From contig JACDBE010000340.1 of the NCBI GenBank assembly GCA_013695075.1, positions 1 through 5,275 of the forward strand: DNA of 5,275 bases, written 5' to 3'. The notes below the pieces were generated by a model. The model did no database searches, was not told where the DNA came from, and saw only the letters and a list, made by a program, of their open reading frames with translations. Below are positions 1 to 5,271 of the stretch, piece after piece. The DNA comes from Acidimicrobiia bacterium. GTDB taxonomy: Bacteria; Actinomycetota; Acidimicrobiia; Spongiisociales; UBA5794. Made by a program: the position numbers and the translations under genes. Within the stretch, counting starts at the first letter, position 1, and every line of letters starts with the position of its first letter.

Positions 1-797
1 TCGAACCCGGCTTGATACATCACCAGGTCGGAGCGTTGGTCGTAGAAGGCGTCGCGGATGGCGGCGGGATGCTCGACCAGGGCGAGGACCCCGGCGGCGC
101 TGGTGCCGCTTTCCACCAACCCATTGGCAACGGCCTCGAGGACGAACATGGCGGCAACGTAGATGCCGGAGGCGACCGTGGTCCGCTTCACCGTCGCCGC
201 CACCAACAGCGCCGGGGCGCCATACCCGGCCAGGTACCCCACGGCGGCACCGAGGAACTTCGGGATCTCGCCGGCGCTCGAGCCCAGGTTGGAGACGAAC
301 CCGCCCGGTTCCAGGGCGGCGAACCCGAAGTAGAGCAGCAATTGGGGAATCAACATGAACCCGAGCAGGACAACGCCGAGGGCGCCGGCCCGCGCCGCCA
401 GATAGTCGCCGCCGGTGAGGGGGCGGGAGGCGTAGACGCCGAGCACACCTTCGGCGCGGTCGGGGATGAGCAGTTCGGGGCCGGCCAGAGCCGAGAACAG
501 CAGCACCGACACCGAGGCAAGGTCGAAGTAGGTGGCGTGGTTGGCGAACGGGGTGTCGATGATGTCGGCACCGGCCAGCTGACTGGTGAAAAACACCAGA
601 CCGACGAACACCACCGCCGGCAGCAAGGCAATGGCGAACAGCATCCAAGGGAAGATCTTCTTTCGGAAGTTGCGGCGCAACCCGAGCACCCGTCGCACCC
701 CGTCCTTGACCGTGGCCCGGATGGCGGCGCCCCGCCCCAGCCGGGGACCGTCATGCGGTTTGTATCCCAGGTCGAAGACGGCGCCGCGGTCGCTCAC
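1..797 (-). CDS. ABC-2 type exporter permease subunit (partial, C-terminus beyond window)
   Basis: Membrane subunit of an ABC exporter, expected to pair with the ATPase encoded just upstream; the substrate cannot be told. The frame is open from a GTG at 795-797 to the left edge, giving 265 residues without a stop. The N-terminus is cytosolic and basic (RRNFRKK at about 41-47). Hydrophobic segments follow at about 49-71, 92-112, 135-162, 180-202 and 208-228. Between the second and third lies RAEGVLGVYASRPLTGGDYLAAR (about 114-136, shown in part by its key residues S124-R125-P126-L127 and D131-Y132), typical of ABC-2 permeases, where a cytosolic 'SRPL...YL' stretch precedes a helix. The start is chosen because the GTG overlaps the ATPase stop as GTGA (794-797), implying translational coupling; no Shine-Dalgarno sequence is visible. 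The exact permease subfamily is not recognised. The gene is truncated only by the window boundary. Confidence 0.88.
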   Translation of the reverse strand, partial: MSDRGAVFDLGYKPHDGPRLGRGAAIRATVKDGVRRVLGLRRNFRKKIFPWMLFAIALLPAVVFVGLVFFTSQLAGADIIDTPFANHATYFDLASVSVLLFSALAGPELLIPDRAEGVLGVYASRPLTGGDYLAARAGALGVVLLGFMLIPQLLLYFGFAALEPGGFVSNLGSSAGEIPKFLGAAVGYLAGYGAPALLVAATVKRTTVASGIYVAAMFVLEAVANGLVESGTSAAGVLALVEHPAAIRDAFYDQRSDLVMYQAGF

Positions 798-1699
798 GGC
801 TGGTCACCCGTTCGCAGGTAGACATCCTCCAGGCTCTGCGCCCGGGTGCCCATGCGCCGGATACCGGCTCCCGAGGTGACGACGGCGTCGAGGATGAGGT
901 CGTTGACGTCGCCGTCGGCCACCGAGACCGTAAGGCGATGGCCGTCCCGGTCGACGGCAGCGCCGGCCGCCGTCAGGTGTTTGATCATCAGGTCCGGATC
1001 GTCGAACAGCTCCACCTCGACGGTGTCGGAGGCGAGCAGGGTGTGCAGTGGTCCCTGGCGGAGCACCCGGCCCTCGTCGAGCATCACCACCCAATCGCAG
1101 GTGCGTTCGATGTCGGACAGCACGTGCGAGGAGGTGACCACGTTGATCCCGAAGCCACCCAATCGGGAGATGAGCCCCAGCATCTCGTCACGCCCCTCGG
1201 GATCGAGACCCGCGGTCGGCTCGTCGAGGAGGACCAGATCTGGATCATGGACGACCGCCTGCGCCAGCTTGGCCCGCTGTTTCATCCCGGTGGAAAAGCC
1301 GCCCATCGGGCGGAAGCGTTCCTCGTCGAGCCCCACCAGGGTGAGCACGTCAGAGGCGCGCTGGCGGGCGGCACGGGACGGGATGCCGGCCAGCTCGGCG
1401 GCGTACACCATGAAGTCGGCGGCGGTCTGGGCCACCGGGAGGCAGTCGAGCTCGGGCATGTATCCGAGCCGGGACCGCACTGCGATCGGTTCGCGGTGCG
1501 GGCTGTGCCCGAACACGGTGGCGCTGCCGACCGAGGGATCGAGGATTCCCAACAGGATGCGGATGAGTGTGGTCTTCCCCGCCCCGTTGGCGCCCACCAG
1601 CCCCACCCTGCCCTCGGGTATGGCGACCGACACGTGATGGAGGGCCACCTGCTCGCCGTAGGCGTGGCCCAGTTCCTCGGTGACGATGACGTCGCTCAC
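794..1699 (-). CDS. ABC-2 type exporter ATP-binding protein (CcmA-like)
   Basis: ATPase that powers the adjacent membrane permease; acts at the cytosolic face of the membrane. It has 301 residues, the usual length for a single-domain ABC-2 ATPase with a C-terminal extension. Visible motifs in order: Walker A GANGAGKTT (36-44), Q-loop region LGYMPE (78-83) with glutamate at the usual glutamine position, signature FSTGMKQR (135-142), Walker B LVLLDEP (155-161), D-loop AGLDP (163-167) and H-loop histidine 192 in TSSH. Residues from about 225 form the variable C-terminal domain, ending SLEDVYLRTG, a common ending in this family (the 'LEDvfl' motif). GTG at 1697-1699 is the natural start: an in-frame TGA lies seven codons upstream and a TAGGGT hexamer ends 7 bases before it. 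It forms an operon with the permease through a 4-base overlap. Substrate is unknown; drug, lipid or antibiotic export are all possible. Confidence 0.97.
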   Translation of the reverse strand: MSDVIVTEELGHAYGEQVALHHVSVAIPEGRVGLVGANGAGKTTLIRILLGILDPSVGSATVFGHSPHREPIAVRSRLGYMPELDCLPVAQTAADFMVYAAELAGIPSRAARQRASDVLTLVGLDEERFRPMGGFSTGMKQRAKLAQAVVHDPDLVLLDEPTAGLDPEGRDEMLGLISRLGGFGINVVTSSHVLSDIERTCDWVVMLDEGRVLRQGPLHTLLASDTVEVELFDDPDLMIKHLTAAGAAVDRDGHRLTVSVADGDVNDLILDAVVTSGAGIRRMGTRAQSLEDVYLRTGDQP

Positions 1700-1706
1700 C
1701 GCAGGG

Positions 1707-1712
1707 ACCCTA
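1707..1712 (-). promoter_or_regulatory. Putative -10 hexamer TAGGGT for the ABC exporter operon
   Basis: Read on the minus strand, TAGGGT fits TAnnnT and ends 7 bases before the GTG start of the ATPase, so a transcript would begin at or within about a base of the start codon. No convincing -35 element and no Shine-Dalgarno sequence are seen. The 43-base gap to the PGPGW gene contains it, so the exporter operon could be transcribed on its own or by read-through. Confidence 0.45.
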
Positions 1713-1742
1713 CGGGCTCAAGGGGGATACGGAGATTGCGGT

Positions 1743-2033
1743 TCACTCGCGTCCGGTGAGGCGGTGGACCAGCGACATGAACCCGTCCCTGATCCGCTGC
1801 GCCAGCCGGTCCGCCCAGTCGAACTCCAGAGAGAGAATGGCGAGACCGGCCAGGATCACCAGGGTGCCCGGGCCGGGGAGAGGGACGAGGGCGATACCCA
1901 GCGCCAGCACCGGTATTCCCACCAGCAGCACTCCCACCTTGCGGGTGACGGCTGCGGTGCGAGATCGACTCCGTGTGCCGGCAGGCGCCGATGGTTGGCG
2001 GGGCCGGTCGTGGGGGGTCGGCTCGCTGGTCAC
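1743..2033 (-). CDS. PGPGW-family small transmembrane protein (TIGR02611-like)
   Basis: Small integral membrane protein of 96 residues and unknown biochemical role. The N-terminus (1-31) is polar, proline-rich and basic. It is followed by a hydrophobic segment (about 33-50), the motif PLPGPG (51-56), a second hydrophobic segment (57-69) ending SLEFDWAD (68-75), then an amphipathic basic tail. The order 'hydrophobic-PLPGPG-hydrophobic-EF.WA' is the hallmark of the putative transmembrane protein family named PGPGW; here the residue after PGPG is T rather than W. GTG at 2031-2033 is preferred because a TACACT hexamer ends 7 bases upstream and no nearby in-frame ATG or GTG exists; no Shine-Dalgarno sequence is seen. 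The gene lies between vapC (48-base gap) and the ABC operon (43-base gap) on the same strand, but nothing shows a shared function. Confidence 0.85.
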   Translation of the reverse strand: MTSEPTPHDRPRQPSAPAGTRSRSRTAAVTRKVGVLLVGIPVLALGIALVPLPGPGTLVILAGLAILSLEFDWADRLAQRIRDGFMSLVHRLTGRE

Positions 2034-2040
2034 CGGCGGC

Positions 2041-2046
2041 AGTGTA
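2041..2046 (-). promoter_or_regulatory. Putative -10 hexamer TACACT for the PGPGW gene
   Basis: Minus-strand TACACT fits TAnnnT and ends 7 bases before the GTG start at 2033. It lies in the 48-base gap after vapC, so the PGPGW gene probably has its own leaderless transcript. No clear -35 element is visible. Confidence 0.4.
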
Positions 2047-2081
2047 CGGAGCCCTGGAGTCGACGAGTACGGCCGCCGGCG

Positions 2082-2465
2082 TCACCGATACGCCGGTTCC
2101 AGGTCGGGGAACATCGGGAAGTGCTTCACGTTCAGGGTGATCAGCCTGGCGCCGATCGACTGCGCCGCGGCGGCGATGTGGTAGTCGGTTGTGTCGATTC
2201 CCTGGTGCGCGGCTCGGTACCGTCTCGCCAGCGCGCCTGCTGCGTCGGCGATGGCGGTGTCGATGTCGATCCAGGACAGGAGGGCAAACAGCCTCGCCAT
2301 CGGCTCCCGTTCGTGCGGCCGGAGCCCGGCGATGATCTCCGTTCGGGTGGGTGTCGCCGCGTAGGCGCCATTCTCGCTGCCGAAGAGTTCCTCCAGCAGG
2401 CGAACGGCGCGCTTGTCGCCCCGGAGGTGATCGACGATGACCGAAGTGTCGATGAGGACGGTCAC
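2082..2465 (-). CDS. vapC: VapC-type PIN-domain ribonuclease toxin
   Basis: Predicted Mg2+-dependent endoribonuclease toxin, held inactive by the antitoxin encoded directly upstream; VapC relatives cut tRNA or rRNA, but the target here is unknown. The protein has 127 residues, a full-length PIN domain. It opens with VLIDTSVIVDHLRGD, whose Asp6 is the first catalytic acid. Glu43 (in TRTEIIAG) and Asp94 (in DTTDYHIAAAA) match the next two. The ending LITLNVKHFPMF (from about 108) is typical of one VapC subgroup, with Asn112 near the fourth acidic position. GTG at 2463-2465 is chosen over upstream ATG codons because it overlaps the antitoxin TGA as GTGA and starts right at the domain; the extra upstream residues of the longer frame would be low-complexity sequence inside the antitoxin gene. 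No Shine-Dalgarno sequence is seen. All core acids are present, so the toxin is probably functional. Confidence 0.94.
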   Translation of the reverse strand: MTVLIDTSVIVDHLRGDKRAVRLLEELFGSENGAYAATPTRTEIIAGLRPHEREPMARLFALLSWIDIDTAIADAAGALARRYRAAHQGIDTTDYHIAAAAQSIGARLITLNVKHFPMFPDLEPAYR

Positions 2466-2731
2466 TCGGGGGCGTCTTGTGGGTAGAGCTCCTGCAGCCG
2501 CCGGCCGGTACGCAGGCGCTCGACGTACCCCTCGCCAGATTCGGCGCGATCGCGCCACAGGCCGGCGGTGGCACGGAGGGCCCGCGCAGTCTCATCGGCA
2601 TCCTTCACGGTCCCGTAGCGAGCCTCGATCGCCTGCCTGATGAGGTGCGAGCGGGTCGTTCCGGTCCGGCGCGCTTCACGATCCAGCGCCGCCGCCTGCT
2701 CTTTGCTCAGGTAGATCTGTGTCCGCTCCAC
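2462..2731 (-). CDS. vapB: VapB-type ribbon-helix-helix antitoxin
   Basis: DNA-binding antitoxin expected to neutralise the downstream PIN toxin and to repress its own promoter. With a GTG start at 2729-2731 the product has 89 residues. MERTQIYLSKEQ (1-12) forms the family's DNA-contacting strand and start of the first helix. Residues 9-23 and 26-38 (TTRSHLIRQAIEA) are the two helices of the CopG/Arc fold. The tail with GLWRD (57-61) and GEGYVERLRTGRR (66-78) is the likely toxin-binding part. An in-frame ATG at 2744-2746 would add 15 residues upstream of the GTG product, but it lies upstream of the -10 hexamer of a well-matched promoter, so a transcript from that promoter would not contain it. 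Family members also usually begin with M.RTQIYL. The stop overlaps the toxin start by 4 bases, the standard toxin-antitoxin arrangement. Confidence 0.9.
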   Translation of the reverse strand: MERTQIYLSKEQAAALDREARRTGTTRSHLIRQAIEARYGTVKDADETARALRATAGLWRDRAESGEGYVERLRTGRRLQELYPQDAPE

Positions 2732-2766
2732 AATGTACGTATACATCGCCGAGCCAGCAACGTCAA
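2732..2766 (-). promoter_or_regulatory. vapBC promoter (TTGACG - 17 - TATACG), leaderless
   Basis: On the minus strand TTGACG (2761-2766) is separated by exactly 17 bases from TATACG (2738-2743), close to the sigma-70-class consensus. Six bases (2732-2737) then lead to the GTG at 2731, placing the expected transcription start on the start codon. There is no Shine-Dalgarno sequence. This is the best-supported promoter in the window and decides the vapB start. Confidence 0.65.
2733..2746. promoter_or_regulatory. Palindrome over the vapBC -10, candidate VapBC operator
   Basis: An AT-rich patch in G+C-rich DNA: the arms ATGTA (2733-2737) and TACAT (2742-2746) are perfect inverted repeats around CGTA, and the overlapping palindromes TACGTA and GTATAC lie inside. 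It covers the -10 hexamer. Ribbon-helix-helix antitoxins commonly bind such sites and autoregulate, so this is the natural operator; the binding itself is inferred. Confidence 0.5.
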
Positions 2767-2812
2767 GCCGCACGTGGGGGCACTGGTGTCCGCTGTCGTC
2801 GCCATCGGGGCC

Positions 2813-2827
2813 GTCCGGCGGCCGGAC
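2813..2827. repeat. Inverted repeat GTCCGG-CGG-CCGGAC
   Basis: Perfect 6-base arms around a 3-base centre in the 139-base divergent region between vapB and the 7TM gene. It has no T-run, so it is not a classic terminator. It sits about 45-60 bases before the 7TM start and could be an operator, but inverted repeats of this composition also arise by chance in G+C-rich DNA. Confidence 0.3.
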
Positions 2828-2855
2828 ATCCTGGAGGAGGCTGTGCCGGCGGCCC

Positions 2856-2861
2856 TACAGT
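2856..2861 (+). promoter_or_regulatory. Putative -10 hexamer TACAGT for the 7TM gene
   Basis: TACAGT fits TAnnnT and ends 9 bases before the ATG at 2871, which would give an mRNA with a leader of only about two or three bases. No -35 match is apparent at the expected distance. The purine-rich GGAGGAGG at 2833-2840 is too far upstream of the ATG to act as its ribosome binding site. Confidence 0.35.
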
Positions 2862-2870
2862 CGGTCCCGG

Positions 2871-3719
2871 ATGGATACCGCCCTGGCCGTGCTCGCCGCC
2901 CTGGTCGCCACCTGGTTCGCCGTCGAGCTGGGGCGCTCGTACCTGTCGCGGCGGCGGTTTCATGCCGGGGTGTGGGCCGCCGCTCTGGGTCTGTTCGCCG
3001 CCGCCAGTCTGTCGCTGGCGGTGGGCCTCGGGTTCGGTTGGGATCAGGCCGATTTCCGCCTTTTCTACCTGCTGGGCGGCATCGCCAACATTCCGCTGCT
3101 GGCAGCCGGGTCGGTGGCCCTGGTGGTGGGGGACACGGCGGGGCGGAGGTTCAAGGACGGGGTGGTGGTGTTCGCCATCCTCGGCGCCATCGTGACGCTG
3201 GCGGCCCCCATCTCGGGCACATTCCCCGGCGAAGGAGTGCCCGAAGGCTCCGAGCTGTTCGCCTTCACCATCGAGATGGGAGGGGTTACCGTCCCCGGTC
3301 CCCGGGTCTTCGCCATCATCGCCGGGGCGGTGGGGACCGTGGTGGTGGTCGGACTGGCCCTGATGAGCGCCTGGCGTTTCCGTCGCAGCAACCGACGGTT
3401 GGCCGGCGGCAACCTGCTGATCACCGCCGGTGCCCTCGCCCCCGCCTTCGGGGGTACGCTGACCGCCATCGGGGAGGGCAGCGGCTTCGCCCTGTCACTG
3501 CTGGTGGGGGTGGTGCTGCTGTACGCCGGTTATCGGCTGGCCACATCGGGGCGTCGCGCCGCCACCCCCGCCGCGGCGGCGGCCGGCGGTCCTGGCCCCG
3601 CCGAGCACGAGTTGGTCAGACGTCCCCAGCCCGTAGCGGTGCCGCCGCCACCAAGCGACGACCCGGTGCGGGCAGACCGCCAGCACGACCTCCCCCGGCC
3701 TCGCCGCACCGTCAACTGA
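2871..3719 (+). CDS. Uncharacterised seven-helix membrane protein
   Basis: I do not recognise a named family. The product has 282 residues with seven hydrophobic segments at about 2-20, 32-53, 63-87, 97-115, 145-167, 179-200 and 206-224. Basic clusters fall in the 1-2 loop (RSYLSRRRFH), the 3-4 loop (GRRFK), the 5-6 loop (RFRRSNRR) and the tail. Acidic or neutral loops alternate with them, so the positive-inside rule gives N-terminus outside, C-terminus inside. The longest external loop is about 116-145. The segment FRLFYLLGGIANIPLLAAGS (62-81) looks like a conserved core. The cytosolic tail (225-282) is rich in Ala, Pro and Arg and probably disordered. No retinal-type lysine is present in the last helix and no catalytic motif is seen. 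ATG 2871 is chosen because upstream in-frame sequence is polar, unconserved-looking and overlaps the vapBC promoter. Transcribed divergently from vapB and convergently with the reductase-fold gene. Confidence 0.85.
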   Translation: MDTALAVLAALVATWFAVELGRSYLSRRRFHAGVWAAALGLFAAASLSLAVGLGFGWDQADFRLFYLLGGIANIPLLAAGSVALVVGDTAGRRFKDGVVVFAILGAIVTLAAPISGTFPGEGVPEGSELFAFTIEMGGVTVPGPRVFAIIAGAVGTVVVVGLALMSAWRFRRSNRRLAGGNLLITAGALAPAFGGTLTAIGEGSGFALSLLVGVVLLYAGYRLATSGRRAATPAAAAAGGPGPAEHELVRRPQPVAVPPPPSDDPVRADRQHDLPRPRRTVN

Positions 3720-4290
3720 GCCAAGGCGCCGCCGATCGTCTGATGTCCGTCCCGGCGTAGCGGAGAAGGACGGTGTCGTCGGGCAGCTGCTCGATGTCGA
3801 GCAATCGGAGCTGGAGCGTTGTACCTCCGGCGAAAAATGGTTTCCCGCCGCCGAGCACAGCAGGACGCATGTAGACGTGGTACTCGTCGACCAGGCCATG
3901 AGCGCAGAGCGCGGCGGCAAGCGTGGGCCCGGCGACGTCGATGTCACCGGGTGTGGTGGCGATGATCCGATCGAGTTCGTCGTCGACGCCCCGTACCAGC
4001 GTGGCGTTGGGCCCGACCCCCGCCAGTATCGTCGAAATGACGACCTTGGGCGTCTGCCGCCAGATCGCCGCAAACTCCTGCTGAGCGCTGGACCGACCCG
4101 GCTCGTCGGTGTCCCAATACCGCATGACCTCGTACATGGCGCGGCCGTAGATGCTCAGAGCGGTTGCACGCAGCTTGTCGTTGAAATGCCGATGGAGTTC
4201 GTCGCCGAACATCGGCAGATCGGGACCGCCGGGCGGACCGGCGACATATCCGTCGACGGAGGTGAGCATTCCGAAGATGACATGACCCAC
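3712..4290 (-). CDS. Dihydrofolate reductase family protein (RibD C-terminal domain)
   Basis: Stand-alone protein of the RibD C-terminal/DHFR-like fold, probably an NAD(P)H-dependent reductase of unknown substrate; it is not the main folate DHFR nor the bifunctional RibD, whose deaminase domain is absent. The 192-residue length is typical. Family landmarks are the N-terminal strand and loop MLTSVDGYVAGP (8-19), GRAMYEVMRYW (49-59), KVVISTIL (82-89), the cofactor-loop segment DIDVAGPTLAAAL (116-128) and LVDEYHVYMRPAVLGGGKPFF (from 133; key residues D135, E136, P143, G147-G149). The start is a GTG at 4288-4290, with TACCGT ending 6 bases upstream and no Shine-Dalgarno sequence. It follows the EamA gene by 69 bases on the same strand but seems to have its own promoter. 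Its stop overlaps that of the convergent 7TM gene by 8 bases. Such proteins are common, scattered and mostly uncharacterised. Confidence 0.93.
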   Translation of the reverse strand: MGHVIFGMLTSVDGYVAGPPGGPDLPMFGDELHRHFNDKLRATALSIYGRAMYEVMRYWDTDEPGRSSAQQEFAAIWRQTPKVVISTILAGVGPNATLVRGVDDELDRIIATTPGDIDVAGPTLAAALCAHGLVDEYHVYMRPAVLGGGKPFFAGGTTLQLRLLDIEQLPDDTVLLRYAGTDIRRSAAPWLS

Positions 4291-4296
4291 GACGCA

Positions 4297-4302
4297 ACGG
4301 TA
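4297..4302 (-). promoter_or_regulatory. Putative -10 hexamer TACCGT for the reductase-fold gene
   Basis: Minus-strand TACCGT fits TAnnnT and ends exactly 6 bases before the GTG start at 4290, placing the expected transcript start on the start codon. No clear -35 is seen. It lies in the 69-base gap after the EamA gene; that gap shows no hairpin with a T-run. Confidence 0.45.
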
Positions 4303-4359
4303 GGCGGCCGCTCGACCCGGAGGCCATTCGCGTCCCGGGCGAGCCGATGCGACGGCCGC

Positions 4360-5259
4360 TCAGCCCACGGTGGTGAGGCGCCGCTCCGCCATGTCGGTGA
4401 GGACCACCCCCAGCAGGATCAGAGCACCGCCGGCGGCGATCCCGATCTGCACCCGCTCGTCGAGCAGGACCACCCCGGCGATGAGCGAGATCAGCGGCAC
4501 CACGTAACCCGACAGCGACGCCATGGTGGCCGAGGCCCGTTGCAGCACCCAGTAGAACAGCAGAAATGGCATCAGGCTGGAGAACAGCGCCAGCGTCACC
4601 AGCACCAGCCAGCCGGTAGTTGAGATCCCGGTCGGGATCCCCTCGGTGACCAGCATCAGCGGCAGCAGCGCCAAACCGCCGAGCAGGAACTGCACCCCGG
4701 TGAGCGCCACCGGGGTGAACGAGCCCTGATGGCGTTTGGCGTACGCCGATGACATCCCCACGGCGACCACAGCCCCCAAACCGAGCACGATGGCCAGCCC
4801 GGGGCGGCCCCCGCTGGCCAGCCCGCTGTCCCCGGAGGCGAACAGCAGACCCACCCCCACCAGCGCCACCAGCATCCCACCAAGCTTGCGGGCCGTCATC
4901 GGCTCGTCGTGGACCGCGTAGTGGGCGGCGATGGCGGTGGTCAGCGGCATCAGTGCTGCCAGCAGACCAACGAACCCGGCCGAGGCGTGCTGGTAGGCGG
5001 TGGTGAACAGGGCGAAGGGGACCGCCATGTTGAACAACCCGGCCACGGCGGCGGTGCGCCAGAACTGGCGATCGGCGGGGAGCCGCTCCCGCCGTGCAGA
5101 CAGTATGGCCAGCACCGCCAGAGCCACGATGGCGGACCGCACCGCCACCATGGTCAGCGGGCGGACGCCTTCCGCGAGCGCCACCCGCACCCCCACCCCG
5201 GCCATGCCCCACCCCAGTGCGGACAGCCCGAGCGCCACCATGATCTGTCGCCGCTGCAT
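4360..5259 (-). CDS. EamA-family (drug/metabolite transporter superfamily) permease
   Basis: Inner-membrane transporter for a small molecule, often efflux of amino acids or metabolites in this family; the substrate cannot be read from sequence. It has 299 residues and ten hydrophobic segments at about 6-25, 35-54, 66-88, 94-114, 125-141, 153-173, 183-204, 215-238, 246-265 and 272-288. This is the usual two-repeat EamA design. Each repeat shows the diagnostic 'A..A....L.P......A......E' helix: the first from about Ala92 through MPLTTAI to Glu119, the second ASATMASLSGYVVPLISLIA followed by LLDERV (242-270). The start ATG at 5257-5259 precedes the first helix directly. TAGGGT ends 6 bases upstream and there is no Shine-Dalgarno sequence. 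The gene is complete and looks intact; it lies upstream of the reductase-fold gene on the same strand. Confidence 0.96.
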   Translation of the reverse strand: MQRRQIMVALGLSALGWGMAGVGVRVALAEGVRPLTMVAVRSAIVALAVLAILSARRERLPADRQFWRTAAVAGLFNMAVPFALFTTAYQHASAGFVGLLAALMPLTTAIAAHYAVHDEPMTARKLGGMLVALVGVGLLFASGDSGLASGGRPGLAIVLGLGAVVAVGMSSAYAKRHQGSFTPVALTGVQFLLGGLALLPLMLVTEGIPTGISTTGWLVLVTLALFSSLMPFLLFYWVLQRASATMASLSGYVVPLISLIAGVVLLDERVQIGIAAGGALILLGVVLTDMAERRLTTVG

Positions 5260-5265
5260 GGCGGC

Positions 5266-5271
5266 ACCCTA
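5266..5271 (-). promoter_or_regulatory. Putative -10 hexamer TAGGGT for the EamA transporter gene
   Basis: Minus-strand TAGGGT ends 6 bases before the ATG at 5259, the spacing of a leaderless transcript. The same hexamer precedes the ABC ATPase gene. Any -35 element would lie beyond the right edge of the window. Confidence 0.45.

Noticed and set aside
12..821. Plus-strand frame of 269 codons opposite the ABC permease
   Set aside because: The antisense permease frame has clear membrane segments and a coupled start; the plus-strand product is polar, low-complexity and unlike any family I know.
2035..2078. Possible stem between GGCGGC (2035-2040) and GCCGCC (2073-2078) after vapC
   Set aside because: The long loop, internal mismatches and lack of a T-run make it a poor terminator; the region is better explained by the PGPGW promoter.
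1696..2601. Minus-strand frame of 301 codons across the PGPGW gene and vapC
   Set aside because: It is out of frame with both genes, which have family motifs, and reads as basic low-complexity sequence.
2771..2776. CACGTG palindrome near the vapBC promoter
   Set aside because: A single six-base palindrome is expected by chance and has no repeat or spacing that suggests a site.
2477..3760. Long plus-strand frame of 427 codons spanning vapBC and the 7TM gene
   Set aside because: It is rich in Arg, Gly and Pro with no recognisable domain, and it covers well-supported genes on both strands. Long open shadow frames are expected in G+C-rich DNA.
3944..5212. Long minus-strand frame of 422 codons over the EamA and reductase-fold genes
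   Set aside because: Its translation is low-complexity Arg/Gly/Ala sequence and it lies out of frame with two clear protein families.
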